The notes beneath the pieces are model-generated. The model saw nothing but the letters and a program-made list of their open reading frames with translations, was not told the origin of the DNA and searched no databases. Below, piece after piece: positions 44,748 through 53,984 of a stretch of 64,000 nucleotides of DNA. The translations under genes were made by a program, and so were the position numbers. The DNA comes from Dokdonella sp. Lineage in GTDB: Bacteria > Pseudomonadota > Gammaproteobacteria > Xanthomonadales > Rhodanobacteraceae. The DNA lies in contig JANQAE010000004.1 in assembly GCA_024707225.1 (NCBI GenBank), forward strand, positions 496,001 through 560,000, given 5' to 3'. How positions within the stretch are numbered: the stretch's first letter is position 1; the number at the start of each line of letters is the position of its first letter.

Positions 44748-45126
44748 TTGCCCGGCGGACTGCCGCGATCATCAAATGCTGGCCAGCCGGGCCAGAGGCT
44801 TTGCATTTCAAACGCTTACGGCGCAAGCCGAACTCGTCCGGAGGTAGAGTCGATCGCCAACTGACACGGTTTGGGGTTAGGCCGACCTCGACTGACAGCA
44901 TTTTCCACGAGTTCTGCGCCTCGCGAAGCGGTCGGTCCAGGAACAGGGAGACCGCTCTCCGCAAGAAGAAGGCTCCCTGAAGTAGCGGAGGCAGTTGTTG
45001 GGCTAAGTTGTTCGGACGTGGCATGTCCATCTCCCAGCAGGGGACGAACACCCACTAGTGCCCGCCGCCGATTTCGCATCGGCGGTGCAATCAAATCATC
45101 AGGGGCGCCGGACTTCCGACGGCAAC
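44748..45126. other. Intergenic region opening the second lower-GC islet
   Basis: About 380 bp without a domain-bearing frame. GC content falls from about 44.8 kb. A CCGCCGAT-TTCGC-ATCGGCGG hairpin (45065-45085) lies 40 bp after the stop of the hypothetical gene, but no T-tract follows, so only a weak terminator is possible. Confidence 0.4.
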
Positions 45127-46005
45127 CTACTGCCGTTTTTTCGACTTACCGTCGAGACATCGGTGAACCTGCTCCTCTGTCCACGGATCCTCTTTCCACT
45201 CACCCAGCTCATTCAGAACCTGGACGAGCTCAGTTATCAGGCGTAGTCGAGCAGACCTGGGCATCGCACCGCCGAAGCGATCAAACGCATGGTCCAACCA
45301 CCGCGCTGCGTAACGCGGTTTGGCGCCGGGCTTGTTCGGTCGATCGATAAAGGATTTCGGCGGATCCCAGTCCGACAAGACTGAAACTGCCCGATCAAGT
45401 AACGAGTACTTGCCAGCAAACGGTACGCTGATTTGCTGGCGGGCTCCGGCAAGCATTACTTGAACGGCGATGTGTTTTTGGTCGGACGTGAATCGTTTGG
45501 CGCTGATCGGAAGAGTGATGCTGTTCTGGTAGTCGCTATCTCTGACGAGGTTGCCAAGGTTCAGAACGTCCCGAAAAGGCCAGCGAGCGAGCTCCTCGTT
45601 GAGTTTCGCCATCGCTTTCGCATGTCGTTTCGCTTCCTTTTTCAGCTCACCTGCTGTCCTTCGATCTGTATAGGGCAGTTTTGCTTGCTTGAGCAGTCCG
45701 TTGAAGCCTGCGTAGTCCAGCCACACGTATGCAAACTCGAACGGGCGATCTAGGTACCCGGCGATCGCCCACGTAGATTCTCGCAACGGATCACCCAAGA
45801 AGCCGCTTGAGGCCCAGGTATTGTTTCGCGCTCCCGCAATGCACCAAGGTGGCCGGGTCTCGAAACTTTTAGGGTCAAAGACGCGCGTGCTCTTGAACTC
45901 CATCCACAGTTCGTCTTCGTACTGGCCCCTGTGTTCAGGCTTCGAATCCAGGAACTCCCGCCAGCTTTGATGTTGATTTGAGCGTTGGCTCTTAGGGTAG
46001 ACCAT
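45127..46005 (-). CDS. Hypothetical protein of the second islet
   Basis: The 292-residue protein has no signal peptide or membrane segment. It contains WREFLDSKPEHRGQYEDELW, FETRPPWCIAGARNN, LDYAGFNGLLKQAKLPYTD and a C-terminal helical part (RYAARWLDHAFDRFGGAMPR). The charged, mixed alpha-beta look and lower GC suggest an acquired gene. The family was not recognised; no catalytic signature can be assigned. Confidence 0.6.
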   Translation of the reverse strand: MVYPKSQRSNQHQSWREFLDSKPEHRGQYEDELWMEFKSTRVFDPKSFETRPPWCIAGARNNTWASSGFLGDPLRESTWAIAGYLDRPFEFAYVWLDYAGFNGLLKQAKLPYTDRRTAGELKKEAKRHAKAMAKLNEELARWPFRDVLNLGNLVRDSDYQNSITLPISAKRFTSDQKHIAVQVMLAGARQQISVPFAGKYSLLDRAVSVLSDWDPPKSFIDRPNKPGAKPRYAARWLDHAFDRFGGAMPRSARLRLITELVQVLNELGEWKEDPWTEEQVHRCLDGKSKKRQ

Positions 46006-46177
46006 TGCGTCCCCTGTGAAGACTTATGCCGATCTGCGAGCAAACGACCTACGACCGAATCGACCACGCGCCTAGAACGGCGCTCGCTCTCCAAGCGAAG
46101 TTATGAACCTACCGGCGCTGGAGTTCCCTTTGGAACTCGACGCTTGCATAGATGGCAGATTGACACATAATCGGCTC

Positions 46178-46477
46178 ATGGCCAAAAACGTCCGTATCCC
46201 CGAAGCGCTCTACGCGTTGGCTCAACGAGAGGCCACACTGGAAGATTGCAGCATCGCCCAACAAATGGAGCACTGGGCCAAGTCCGACCTCGCAGCCGCG
46301 TCTCAGCGCACGCATATTGCCGTGACGTCATCGCAGGGCGCCGCGGCAATGACCCGTGAACTCGATACCCTGGACGTCCTCAGCGGCGAACGCAGCGCCG
46401 ACTATCTGCATTTCATCCCTCGCACCGTCGCCCGCCAGAGCAGGGCGGTTTTCCCTTCGCGCTATCGCAAGAGCTGA
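46178..46477 (+). CDS. ParD-like antitoxin, apparently orphan
   Basis: The 99-residue protein starts at ATG 46178 (MAKNVRIPEALYALAQREA). It resembles the ribbon-helix-helix N-terminus of ParD-like antitoxins (PF11903), with SIAQQMEHWAK matching their SIAQQLEYWA region. The track start at 46103 adds an unconserved extension. A candidate promoter, TTGCAT-16 bp-CATAAT (46144-46171), would give a very short leader. No toxin gene of the expected size flanks it: the next 100 bp hold only a 33-codon frame. Confidence 0.65.
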   Translation: MAKNVRIPEALYALAQREATLEDCSIAQQMEHWAKSDLAAASQRTHIAVTSSQGAAAMTRELDTLDVLSGERSADYLHFIPRTVARQSRAVFPSRYRKS

Positions 46478-46582
46478 CGCATGAGCCGGGAGCGCGAAGC
46501 CTACATGCCTCTCGAGAGAAACGGTGGCCCCACCTGCGCGGCCACACTTTGCGCCCTACCGCGGAGGTCAGACGTAGCTTGA

Positions 46583-47263
46583 TCAGCTCGCACCCATCCG
46601 AATTCTCTCGCCGCTTTCGTTGAGAAGTGCGGCGATATGGTTCAGGCGACGCTCGCCCTCGGCGTAGTCACCGTGGCGATTGGCTTCGCGACATATAACG
46701 GACCATCCAATTATCGCCAACAACGCGGCAAAAACCATCGCGCGGGCCAGATCTTCATCGGTATAGACAGGCCCAATCACATTACGCGCGATGCGGCGTC
46801 GCAATTGTTCAAACCCGCCATGAGTGAACCCATTGAGCATGCGCCAGAGGCCTAGCTCTGGGCTCATTACTCTCGACATAAAATTATCGTTACGCATCCC
46901 GACTGTTCGTTCAATACGATCAACGCGCTGTGCCATTGACCAATTGGGGATACGGCCTCCGTTAGCCAGTCTCTCCACTTGCGCCTCGTCGAGGACGAAG
47001 AAAATCAGCCACGCGTTAGCGAGAACCTCGAACATTGGGCGAAGCAGCGTCATTGCGGCGCCACACATAGCTTGCTGATCTCTCGGCGCATGGGCCAGAC
47101 GGAGTATCGCCGACGCGTACTCAATCGCGAGATCAGTAGAGGCCGCACCAAGAAGATTTCTATTGCTTCCGGGAAGTCCGAAAAATTGCTTATTTTCTTT
47201 GACGGAATCTATCCATCTAATGTTATCCAACAACAATCCCGCCGCGGCAGATGAGTCAATCAT
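46583..47263 (-). CDS. Hypothetical protein, DUF6988-like
   Basis: The 226-residue helical protein contains LLRPMFEVLANAWLIFFVLDE and LGLWRMLNGFTHGGFEQLRRR. These patterns resemble DUF6988 proteins (RPxFExxxR and LNSxTHxG), a family of unknown role. Two amphipathic or hydrophobic helices (around residues 75-95 and 175-195) are present. Read from the ATG at 47263 in lower-GC sequence. The family assignment is from memory of the motif pattern and is tentative. Confidence 0.55.
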   Translation of the reverse strand: MIDSSAAAGLLLDNIRWIDSVKENKQFFGLPGSNRNLLGAASTDLAIEYASAILRLAHAPRDQQAMCGAAMTLLRPMFEVLANAWLIFFVLDEAQVERLANGGRIPNWSMAQRVDRIERTVGMRNDNFMSRVMSPELGLWRMLNGFTHGGFEQLRRRIARNVIGPVYTDEDLARAMVFAALLAIIGWSVICREANRHGDYAEGERRLNHIAALLNESGERIRMGAS

Positions 47264-47579
47264 TTATGCTGATTTAGTAGTTTTGCCAGAAACCGAAATC
47301 AGTATTTGTTACGACTTTTTCCCGCCTACCGCTTCCCAGGAATCTAATCTTTTAGGGAAATTAAAACGATTCCGCCGAATGCGCTGCTAAATAGCATCGC
47401 GCCATTGTTCAGTTTGTGGAGACCCGCTACAAGCGCGCCAGATGCCCTACCGCAAGGCCGGCCGACATCCTGATAGCCTCCAATGAACGGCGTTCGCTCA
47501 GCTCAGCGTCAATTCCCTTAACGGTGAAAATTATCGAGGGCAGCGCTGCTTTTAATTGATATGAAAAGCTCGGAGCTCC
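47264..47579. other. AT-rich intergenic stretch closing the second islet
   Basis: About 315 bp, the most AT-rich segment outside the defence genes (runs such as TTATGCTGATTTAGTAG). No gene-like frame. It probably contains the promoter of the leftward hypothetical gene. High GC returns abruptly at 47580. Confidence 0.45.
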
Positions 47580-48476
47580 TCACCCGCCACACTGAAAATA
47601 CAGCGTATCGGCCCAGGTCGGGTCGTGCGCCTGGCCCAGGCTGACCAGGCCGCTGCGGCGCAGGTGGACGTCTTCGCGGTGGACGTGCTGCTCGTCGTCC
47701 TCGCCGATGCGCAGCCAGCTGCCGTTGGTCGAACGGTCGGTCAGCACGAAGTGGCCGCGCTTCCATTCGATGACCGCGTGCATGCGCGAGACCCAGTCGG
47801 CCTCGATGATCAGGACGTTGGTCGGATCGCGGCCGATCGTGAACGCCTCGGAGGCCTCGTCGATCTCGAAGACCTGGCTGCGGTGGCGCAGCAGCAGCCG
47901 CGCGCGCGCGACCGGCTCGGGCGACTGCACCGTGCGCTGGACCGTGGTGACGTTGCCGAGGTCGTCGTGCCAGACCACTTCGGCGATGCCGACCGGCTGC
48001 GCCTTGCCGGCGACGCGCGCGCTGCCGAGCGAGCGGATGCGCAGGCCGGCGGCCTGGGTGACGCCGCTGGTCATCGCGGCGCTGGCGACGATCTGGTCGC
48101 GGCGCGCAATCGAGGCCATGCGCGCGGCGACGTTGACCGCGTCGCCGAAGACGTCGCCGTCCTCGAACAGCGCCTCGCCGTGATGCAGACCGATGCGGAT
48201 GCCGAGGTTGTCGCGCACGAACTGCGCATCGGACTTGATGCGGCGCTGCATGTCGCTGGCCGCGAACAGGCCCTGCACGGCGCCGGGGAACGTGCACATG
48301 ATCTCGTCGCCGATCGTCTTGACCAGGCTGCCGCCGTGGCGCTGCGCGATCTCGAGCAGGGTGCGCAGCACGCCGGCGATGATCGCGCGTGCGGTGACGT
48401 CCCCGCGCGTCTCGAACAGCTTGGTGCTGCCGGACACGTCCGCGAACAGAATGGTCGCTGCCTTGCGCTCGCTCAT
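47580..48476 (-). CDS. Class III adenylate cyclase with C-terminal FHA domain
   Basis: The 298-residue protein has a cyclase homology domain (residues 5-180) with metal Asp in LFADVSGST, Lys-x-x-x-Asp in VKTIGDEIM and the transition-state pair in GDAVNVAARM, so it is probably active on ATP. The FHA domain (about 210-285) shows FTIGRDPTNVLI, WVSRMHAVIEW and RSTNGSWLRI, the phosphothreonine-binding residues. No membrane segment, so it is a soluble enzyme whose activity or location may depend on binding a phosphorylated partner. The start is at 48476. Confidence 0.88.
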   Translation of the reverse strand: MSERKAATILFADVSGSTKLFETRGDVTARAIIAGVLRTLLEIAQRHGGSLVKTIGDEIMCTFPGAVQGLFAASDMQRRIKSDAQFVRDNLGIRIGLHHGEALFEDGDVFGDAVNVAARMASIARRDQIVASAAMTSGVTQAAGLRIRSLGSARVAGKAQPVGIAEVVWHDDLGNVTTVQRTVQSPEPVARARLLLRHRSQVFEIDEASEAFTIGRDPTNVLIIEADWVSRMHAVIEWKRGHFVLTDRSTNGSWLRIGEDDEQHVHREDVHLRRSGLVSLGQAHDPTWADTLYFQCGG

Positions 48477-48581
48477 GCCCGGGCGATCATACAGGAGCAC
48501 TCCGCGCCCCTGGGAGACGCAGGCCGGGTGTTTTCCCCGTCCACTTGTGCGCATGGCGGACTCCGCGCGGCGGCGGGCGAT

Positions 48582-51119
48582 TCAGGTACCGCGCGGCTTG
48601 GCGCGGTGGGTCGGCCGCGCGCTCCACGGATCGTCCGGCCAGGGGTGCTTGGGGTAGCGGCCCTTGAGCTCCCTGCGCACGTCCGGGTAGGTGCGCTCCC
48701 AGAAGCTCTTCAGATCGCCGGTGACCTGGATCGGCCGGCCGGCCGGCGACAGCAGGTGCAGCAGCAGCGGCACGCGGCCGCCGGCGATGCGCGGCGTCTC
48801 GGCCAGACCGAACAGCTCCTGCAGCTTGACCGCGAGCACCGGCGGCGCGTCGGCCGAATAGACGATCGTGCGCTCCATGCCGCTCGGCACGCGGATCGCC
48901 GGCGGCGCTTCCTCGTCGAGCGTCAGGCGCAGGCGATGGTCGAGCCGTGCGGCCAGCGCATCGGACAGCGTCGCGGCGGCGATCGCGTCGAGCCGGCGCA
49001 CGCCGGTCAGATACGGCGCCAGCCATTCCTCCAGCGTCGCCAGCAAGGCGGCATCGGAGAAGTCGGGCAGGTCGAGCTCCGGCCGCCATGCGCGCAAGGC
49101 CTCCACGCGCAGTCGCAGCGACTGCGCGGCGGCGCTCCACGGCAAGGCGTCCAGGCCGCGCGCGCGGACCGCCGCGAGCAGGGCCGGCACGCTGTCGGCG
49201 GCGGTGGCCGGCACGCTGCGCCGCTCGAGCACGATCGCGCCGAAGTGGCGCTCCTCGAACGCGGCGACGGCGGCGGCCGCCTCGTTCCATTCGACGACAC
49301 GGCGCTGGCCGAAGCTGCGCGGAAAGTCGCGCGCGAGGCGCTCCGGATCGAACGGCGCGGCGGCCAGGATCAGGCTGTCGCGCGCATCGCGGCGCAGATC
49401 GGCGACGACCAGCCAGGGCTCGCCGTAGAGCGCGCTGTTCTCGTGCAGGCGCGCACCGCGGCCGTTGGCGAGCTGATAGCGCAGCGGCTGCGCCGGGTCC
49501 TGCCGCGCGATGCGGTCCGGGAATGCGTGGATCAGCACGTCGCCGAGCGCAGTCGGACCGAGGTCGCGCGGCACGCGAGCGTCGCCGACACCTGCCCGGC
49601 GGCGCCAGGCGTCGGCGGCCTGCGCGATCGCGCCGAGCGCAGCCGCATCGGCGCCGGCCGCGCGCACGGCGCCGTGATCGCGCACGCGCCAGGCCGACAG
49701 CGCGGCCTGGCGCGGCCGCAGATCGTCGCTGCGCCCGGCCTCGCCGCGCAGCGGATTGCGCGCCTCGATCAGGGCCGCGACATCGCAGGCCAGGGCGCGT
49801 TCGGCGCCGGTCGCGCGCATCACCGCGGCCCCGAGCCGCGGCGAGGCACCGAGCCGCAGCAGATCGCGGCCGAGCGGTGCCAGCCGGCCGTCGCCGTCGA
49901 GCGCGCCGAGCGCGGCCAGCAGGTCGCGCGCCTGCGCCAGCGCGCCGGCCGGCGGGCGGTCCAGCCAGTCGAGCGCGTCCGATCCCCAGGCGGCCAGTTC
50001 GAGCGCGAGGCCGGACAGCTCCACCTGCGCGATCTCCGGCGTGCGCGCCGGCTCCAGGCGGCGGCTCTCGGGCCACAGCCGCAGGCACAGGCCCGGCCCG
50101 AGGCGGCCGGCACGGCCGGCGCGCTGATCGGCCGAGGCCTGCGAGATCGTCACGGTCTCCAGTCGCGTGAAGCCGGAGTTCGGGTCGAAGCGCGGCTCGC
50201 GCGCGAGGCCGCTGTCGACGACCGCGCGGATGCCCGGCAGCGTCACGCTCGATTCGGCGACGTTGGTGGCCAGCACGATGCGGCGACCGCCGCCGGCGGC
50301 CGGCTGCAGCGCGGCCTGCTGCGCGGCGAGACCAAGCTCACCGTGGAGCGGCACCACCTCGGCGCCGGCGGTCGCGGCGGCGTCGGCCGCGAGCGCCTGC
50401 GCAACGCGGTCGATCTCGCGCTTGCCGGGCACGAACACCAGCACGTCGCCATCGCTCTCGGCCAGCGCCTGCGCGATCGCACGGCGCACCTGGAACGGCC
50501 AGCCCGGCTCGCCGAACGCCTCACCGGTGCGTGCCGGCGGATGCGCGATGCGGACCGGAAAGCTGCGGCCGGCGCTGGTCAGCCGCGGCGCGTCGAGCCA
50601 GCGCGCGATGCGCTCGCCGTCGAGCGTCGCCGACATCACGACCAGGCGCAGATCGGGGCGCAGGTTGGCCTGCGCATCGAGCGCGAGCGCGAGGCCGAGA
50701 TCGCCCTGCAGATGGCGCTCGTGGAATTCATCGAAAACGATCGCGCCGATGCCGGCGAGCTCCGGATCGTCCTGGATCAGGCGCGTCAGGATGCCCTCGG
50801 TCACCACCTCGATCCGCGTCGCCGCCGAGACGCGCGACTCGAAGCGGATCCGATAGCCGACCGTGGCGCCGACCGGCTCGCCGTAGCGCGCGGCCATGAA
50901 ACCGGCGGCCGCGCGCGCGGCGATGCGGCGCGGCTCGAGCATCAGAATCCGGCGCTCGCCGAGCCAGGCCGCGCCGAGCAGCGCCGGCGGCACCTGGGTG
51001 GTCTTGCCGGCGCCGGGCGGCGCCTCGAGCACGAGGCGCGGATGCTCGGCGAGCCGGCCGAGGATCTCCGGCAGCAGCGCATCGATCGGAAAGCCGCCCG
51101 GCGCGGCCGCGTCGCTCAC
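48582..51119 (-). CDS. hrpB: ATP-dependent helicase HrpB (DEAH-like)
   Basis: The 845-residue protein read from GTG at 51119 has Walker A EAPPGAGKTTQVP (residues 29-41), Walker B FDEFHERHL (DEFH), MSATLDGERIARW (SAT-type) and VATNVAESSVTLPGIRAVVD plus QRAGRAGRLGPG in domain 2. The C-terminal HrpB domain ends near RYPKHPWPDDPW. HrpB is a predicted RNA helicase of unclear substrate. Its upstream neighbour is DUF3426, 13 bp away on the same strand, so the pair may be cotranscribed. Confidence 0.94.
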   Translation of the reverse strand: MSDAAAPGGFPIDALLPEILGRLAEHPRLVLEAPPGAGKTTQVPPALLGAAWLGERRILMLEPRRIAARAAAGFMAARYGEPVGATVGYRIRFESRVSAATRIEVVTEGILTRLIQDDPELAGIGAIVFDEFHERHLQGDLGLALALDAQANLRPDLRLVVMSATLDGERIARWLDAPRLTSAGRSFPVRIAHPPARTGEAFGEPGWPFQVRRAIAQALAESDGDVLVFVPGKREIDRVAQALAADAAATAGAEVVPLHGELGLAAQQAALQPAAGGGRRIVLATNVAESSVTLPGIRAVVDSGLAREPRFDPNSGFTRLETVTISQASADQRAGRAGRLGPGLCLRLWPESRRLEPARTPEIAQVELSGLALELAAWGSDALDWLDRPPAGALAQARDLLAALGALDGDGRLAPLGRDLLRLGASPRLGAAVMRATGAERALACDVAALIEARNPLRGEAGRSDDLRPRQAALSAWRVRDHGAVRAAGADAAALGAIAQAADAWRRRAGVGDARVPRDLGPTALGDVLIHAFPDRIARQDPAQPLRYQLANGRGARLHENSALYGEPWLVVADLRRDARDSLILAAAPFDPERLARDFPRSFGQRRVVEWNEAAAAVAAFEERHFGAIVLERRSVPATAADSVPALLAAVRARGLDALPWSAAAQSLRLRVEALRAWRPELDLPDFSDAALLATLEEWLAPYLTGVRRLDAIAAATLSDALAARLDHRLRLTLDEEAPPAIRVPSGMERTIVYSADAPPVLAVKLQELFGLAETPRIAGGRVPLLLHLLSPAGRPIQVTGDLKSFWERTYPDVRRELKGRYPKHPWPDDPWSARPTHRAKPRGT

Positions 51120-51132
51120 CGCGCGAACGCCT

Positions 51133-51930
51133 TCAATCGAAGCGGAACTCGAACGCGACCGCGTCGCGTCCGGGATCGACCACCTCGAACACCAGCGCCG
51201 CGCTGGCGCCGGCGGCGAGGCCGGCCGCGAGCAGTTGCGGATCGGTGAGGTATTCGGCCGGCTGGAAGCGGCGCATCGCGACGCGCCGCTCGTCGAGGTC
51301 CGACAGCACGATCTCGACGACCGGAAACGCCTGCGCGAACGGCGCGTCGTTGCGCACGGTCGCCGAGATGATCAGCGCGCCGGCGACCGACGGATGCGGA
51401 CGGATGTCGCGCGAACTCAGCGCCAGGCGCGACAGGTCGCGCCGCGGCGGCAGCTGGCAGCCGAGCGCCGCCAGCCTCGCGCAGACCGCGTCGGCACGCG
51501 GCCGCCAGCTGTCACTCTCGAGCCAGCGCGCCCGCTCGACCCAGGCCGCCTGCCCCGCCAGCGCGATCGCCAGCAGCAGGCAGGCGAGGACCCACGGCCA
51601 GGTGCGATGGTGGCGTTGCGGCCGGCGCACGCGCGCGAACGCCGGCTTGCCGGGCCGCTCGGCCGCACGCGGGCGCTCGTCGGGATCGAAGAACAGGCTG
51701 GTCTGGCGGCTCTGCGGCCGGTACACCGGCATGCCGAGCTGCGGCGGCGCGGCGGCGACCGGATGCGCCGGCAAGCTGTCGATCGGCTCGGGCGGCAGGT
51801 GCTCGGCGAGCGTGCGCAGCGCATCGAAGACGGCATTGCAATGGCCGCAGCGCACGCTCGCGTTCGCGGCCGCGAGCTCGGCGGCGGCGAAGCGGAAGAT
51901 GGTCCGGCATTCCGGGCACTGGGCGTACAT
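51133..51930 (-). CDS. Zinc-ribbon DUF3426 protein
   Basis: The 265-residue protein starts MYAQCPECRTIFRFAAAEL. C-x2-C and, 22 or so residues on, RCGHCNAVFDAL form the MJ0042 zinc ribbon. A membrane segment (WPWVLACLLLAIALAGQAAW, about residues 108-127) follows, then a periplasmic DUF3426 domain (LIISATVRNDAPFAQAFPVV, RRFQPAEYL, VFEVVDPG). Homologues often sit near prmA/accBC in gammaproteobacteria; here UbiM and DUF488 genes lie between. Function unknown. Confidence 0.87.
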   Translation of the reverse strand: MYAQCPECRTIFRFAAAELAAANASVRCGHCNAVFDALRTLAEHLPPEPIDSLPAHPVAAAPPQLGMPVYRPQSRQTSLFFDPDERPRAAERPGKPAFARVRRPQRHHRTWPWVLACLLLAIALAGQAAWVERARWLESDSWRPRADAVCARLAALGCQLPPRRDLSRLALSSRDIRPHPSVAGALIISATVRNDAPFAQAFPVVEIVLSDLDERRVAMRRFQPAEYLTDPQLLAAGLAAGASAALVFEVVDPGRDAVAFEFRFD

Positions 51931-52148
51931 GGGCGTGGGCGGCGGCGAGCGAGCCGGCCGATTGTACGTGCGCGGCGCCGGACGGACACGAGACGCCGGT
52001 CGCGGCGCAGCCAGGCGCACGACGTCCGATGCGACCGCGCGCCGCAGGCCGTGGCGCCGCGCGCATGACGCCGGTCAAAGCCGACCGGCATGCCGGCCGC
52101 GACACTGCGCCTTCCGAGCCGGCGCATCCGGCCGTAGCAGGAGTCGCC

Positions 52149-53336
52149 ATGCCCCTCGACATCGCCATCGTCGGCGCCGGACCGGCCGGCCTCACGCTGG
52201 CGCGCAGCCTGCGCGGCAGCGGCCTCGAGATCGCCCTGATCGACCCGCAGCCGCGCGAAGCGCTGGCCGAGCCGGCGTTCGACGGGCGCGAGATCGCCTT
52301 GACGCATCCCTCGCGCCGCCTGCTCGAGGCGGCCGGCATCTGGGCCCGGCTCGATGCGGAGGCGATCGCGCCGCTGCGTGAGGCGCGCATCGTCGACGGC
52401 CGCGGCACGACGCCGTTGACGATCGGCAGCGGCGGCCGCGCACCGCTCGGCTTCCTCGTCGCGAACCAGGCGATCCGCCGCGCAGCGTTCGACGCCGCGA
52501 TCGACGGCGACGGCGTGCGCCTGTTCGCCGGCTGCCGCGTCGTCGCGCTCGACACCTCGCGGCAGGACCGGACCGTGCTGCAGCTGTCGGACGGCCGCAC
52601 GCTCGCGGCACGGCTGGTCGTCGCGGCCGACGGCCGCTACTCGACGACGCGGCGCCTGCTCGGCATCGGCGCGCGGCAGCGCGATTTCGGCAAGACGATG
52701 CTGGTCTGCCGGATGACGCACGAACGCCCGCACGAGTCGATCGCGTTGGAATGGTTCGACCACGGCCAGACCGTCGCGCTGCTGCCGCTGGCCGGCCGCT
52801 GCTCGTCGCTGGTGCTGACGCTGCCGCCGCTTCAGATCGAGCGGCTGATCGCGCTGGACGATGCGGCATTCGGCGCCGAGATCACGCAGCGCCTGCGCGG
52901 CCGGCTCGGCGCGATGCGGCCGGCCGGCAGCCGCCACGCCTATCCGCTGGTCGCCAGCTTCGCCGATCGCTTCGCCGGGCCGCGCTGCGCCCTGGTCGGC
53001 GACGCCGCGGTCGGCATGCATCCGGTGACCGCGCACGGCTTCAACTTCGGCCTGCTCGGTCAGGCGCGTCTGGCCGCCGCGATCCGCGCCGGCGCGGCCT
53101 CGCCCGGCGGCGACGTCGCCGATCCGGTACGGCTGGCGCGCTATGCACGCGAACATCGCCGCGAGACCGAACCGCTGTACCGCGCGACCCAACTGATCGT
53201 CTCGCTGTACACCGACGAGCGCGCACCGGCGCGCTGGCTGCGCGGAGCCGTGCTCGGCGCGGCGGCGCGCCTGCCGCCGCTCCGGCGCGCGATCGCCGCA
53301 CGGCTGACCGGCCGCGTCGATCCGCTGCCGGGCTGA
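52149..53336 (+). CDS. ubiM: FAD monooxygenase of ubiquinone synthesis, UbiM-like
   Basis: The 395-residue protein starts MPLDIAIVGAGPAGLTLARS (FAD-binding GxGxxG). It has FDGREIALTHPSRRLLEAAGI (a UbiM-branch feature), VAADGRYSTTRR (DG motif) and ALVGDAAVGMHPVTAHGFNFG (second FAD/ribityl motif). The family hydroxylates the quinone ring; UbiM works at C5 in many proteobacteria. ATG at 52149 follows AGCAGGAG. UbiH or UbiF is the alternative, but the REIALTH pattern favours UbiM. Divergent from DUF3426. Confidence 0.75.
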   Translation: MPLDIAIVGAGPAGLTLARSLRGSGLEIALIDPQPREALAEPAFDGREIALTHPSRRLLEAAGIWARLDAEAIAPLREARIVDGRGTTPLTIGSGGRAPLGFLVANQAIRRAAFDAAIDGDGVRLFAGCRVVALDTSRQDRTVLQLSDGRTLAARLVVAADGRYSTTRRLLGIGARQRDFGKTMLVCRMTHERPHESIALEWFDHGQTVALLPLAGRCSSLVLTLPPLQIERLIALDDAAFGAEITQRLRGRLGAMRPAGSRHAYPLVASFADRFAGPRCALVGDAAVGMHPVTAHGFNFGLLGQARLAAAIRAGAASPGGDVADPVRLARYAREHRRETEPLYRATQLIVSLYTDERAPARWLRGAVLGAAARLPPLRRAIAARLTGRVDPLPG

Positions 53337-53358
53337 AGGAAATGCCGCGTCGATCAAC

Positions 53359-53889
53359 TCAGAACAGACTGGCCTGCGCCTCGCCGTAGACCGGCACGTC
53401 GCCGTCGAGCCGGGCCGGCTCGCGGAACGCGTGCGGCGCGGTCGTGTCGGCGCCGAGGATGTGCTCGACCTGCCAGCCGTGCAGCATGAAATCGTCGGCG
53501 AGCATCGAGCGATGGCACTGCCACCACAGCCGCTCCGCGCACATCACCGCGCAGCGCCGCTCCGCGGCCAGCGCCGCGAGCTGCGCGAACGCATCGCGAT
53601 AGGCCGCGCTCGCCATGTGGTCGGCATAGCCGCGGAAGCCCTCGCTGCGCCACACGCCGTTGCGCGAATCGGGCAGAGGCCGGCGCCGGCCACCGAGCGC
53701 CTCGAAGTGCCGGTAGCCGATGCCGGCCTCGGCGAGCGCCGCCGGCAGCGTCGGCCCGAACTGCGGATGGCGGCGCGAGCCCGGAAAGCGGCGTACGTCG
53801 GCGACGACCTCGATCGCCTGCGCATGCAGGCGCTGCACGAAGGCATCGATCGTGTCGGTCGAGTGACCGATGGTCCAGAGCGTCGGCAT
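53359..53889 (-). CDS. DUF488 family protein
   Basis: The 176-residue protein starts MPTLWTIGHSTDTIDAFVQR. It has the DUF488 hallmarks VADVRRFPGSRRHPQFG, LGGRRRPLPDSRNGVWR and CAERLWWQCHRSMLADDF, including the conserved Cys. The family fold is known but its chemistry is not. Converges with ubiM (22 bp apart). Confidence 0.9.
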   Translation of the reverse strand: MPTLWTIGHSTDTIDAFVQRLHAQAIEVVADVRRFPGSRRHPQFGPTLPAALAEAGIGYRHFEALGGRRRPLPDSRNGVWRSEGFRGYADHMASAAYRDAFAQLAALAAERRCAVMCAERLWWQCHRSMLADDFMLHGWQVEHILGADTTAPHAFREPARLDGDVPVYGEAQASLF

Positions 53890-53984
53890 CGCGGGCGGGT
53901 TCTTCGGGCAGCGGCCGCCGAGGCGGCGGCGTCGTGGCCCGATGCTAGCGGCGCGCGATGAACGCCAGCGCGCCGCGCAACCGC

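Noticed and set aside
46482-46583. 33-codon frame after the ParD-like gene as a toxin
   Set aside because: Too short, no toxin motif and no ribosome site.
47625-51248. 1207-codon plus-strand ORF
   Set aside because: Antisense shadow of the cyclase and hrpB genes, with no domain and composition like other shadows.
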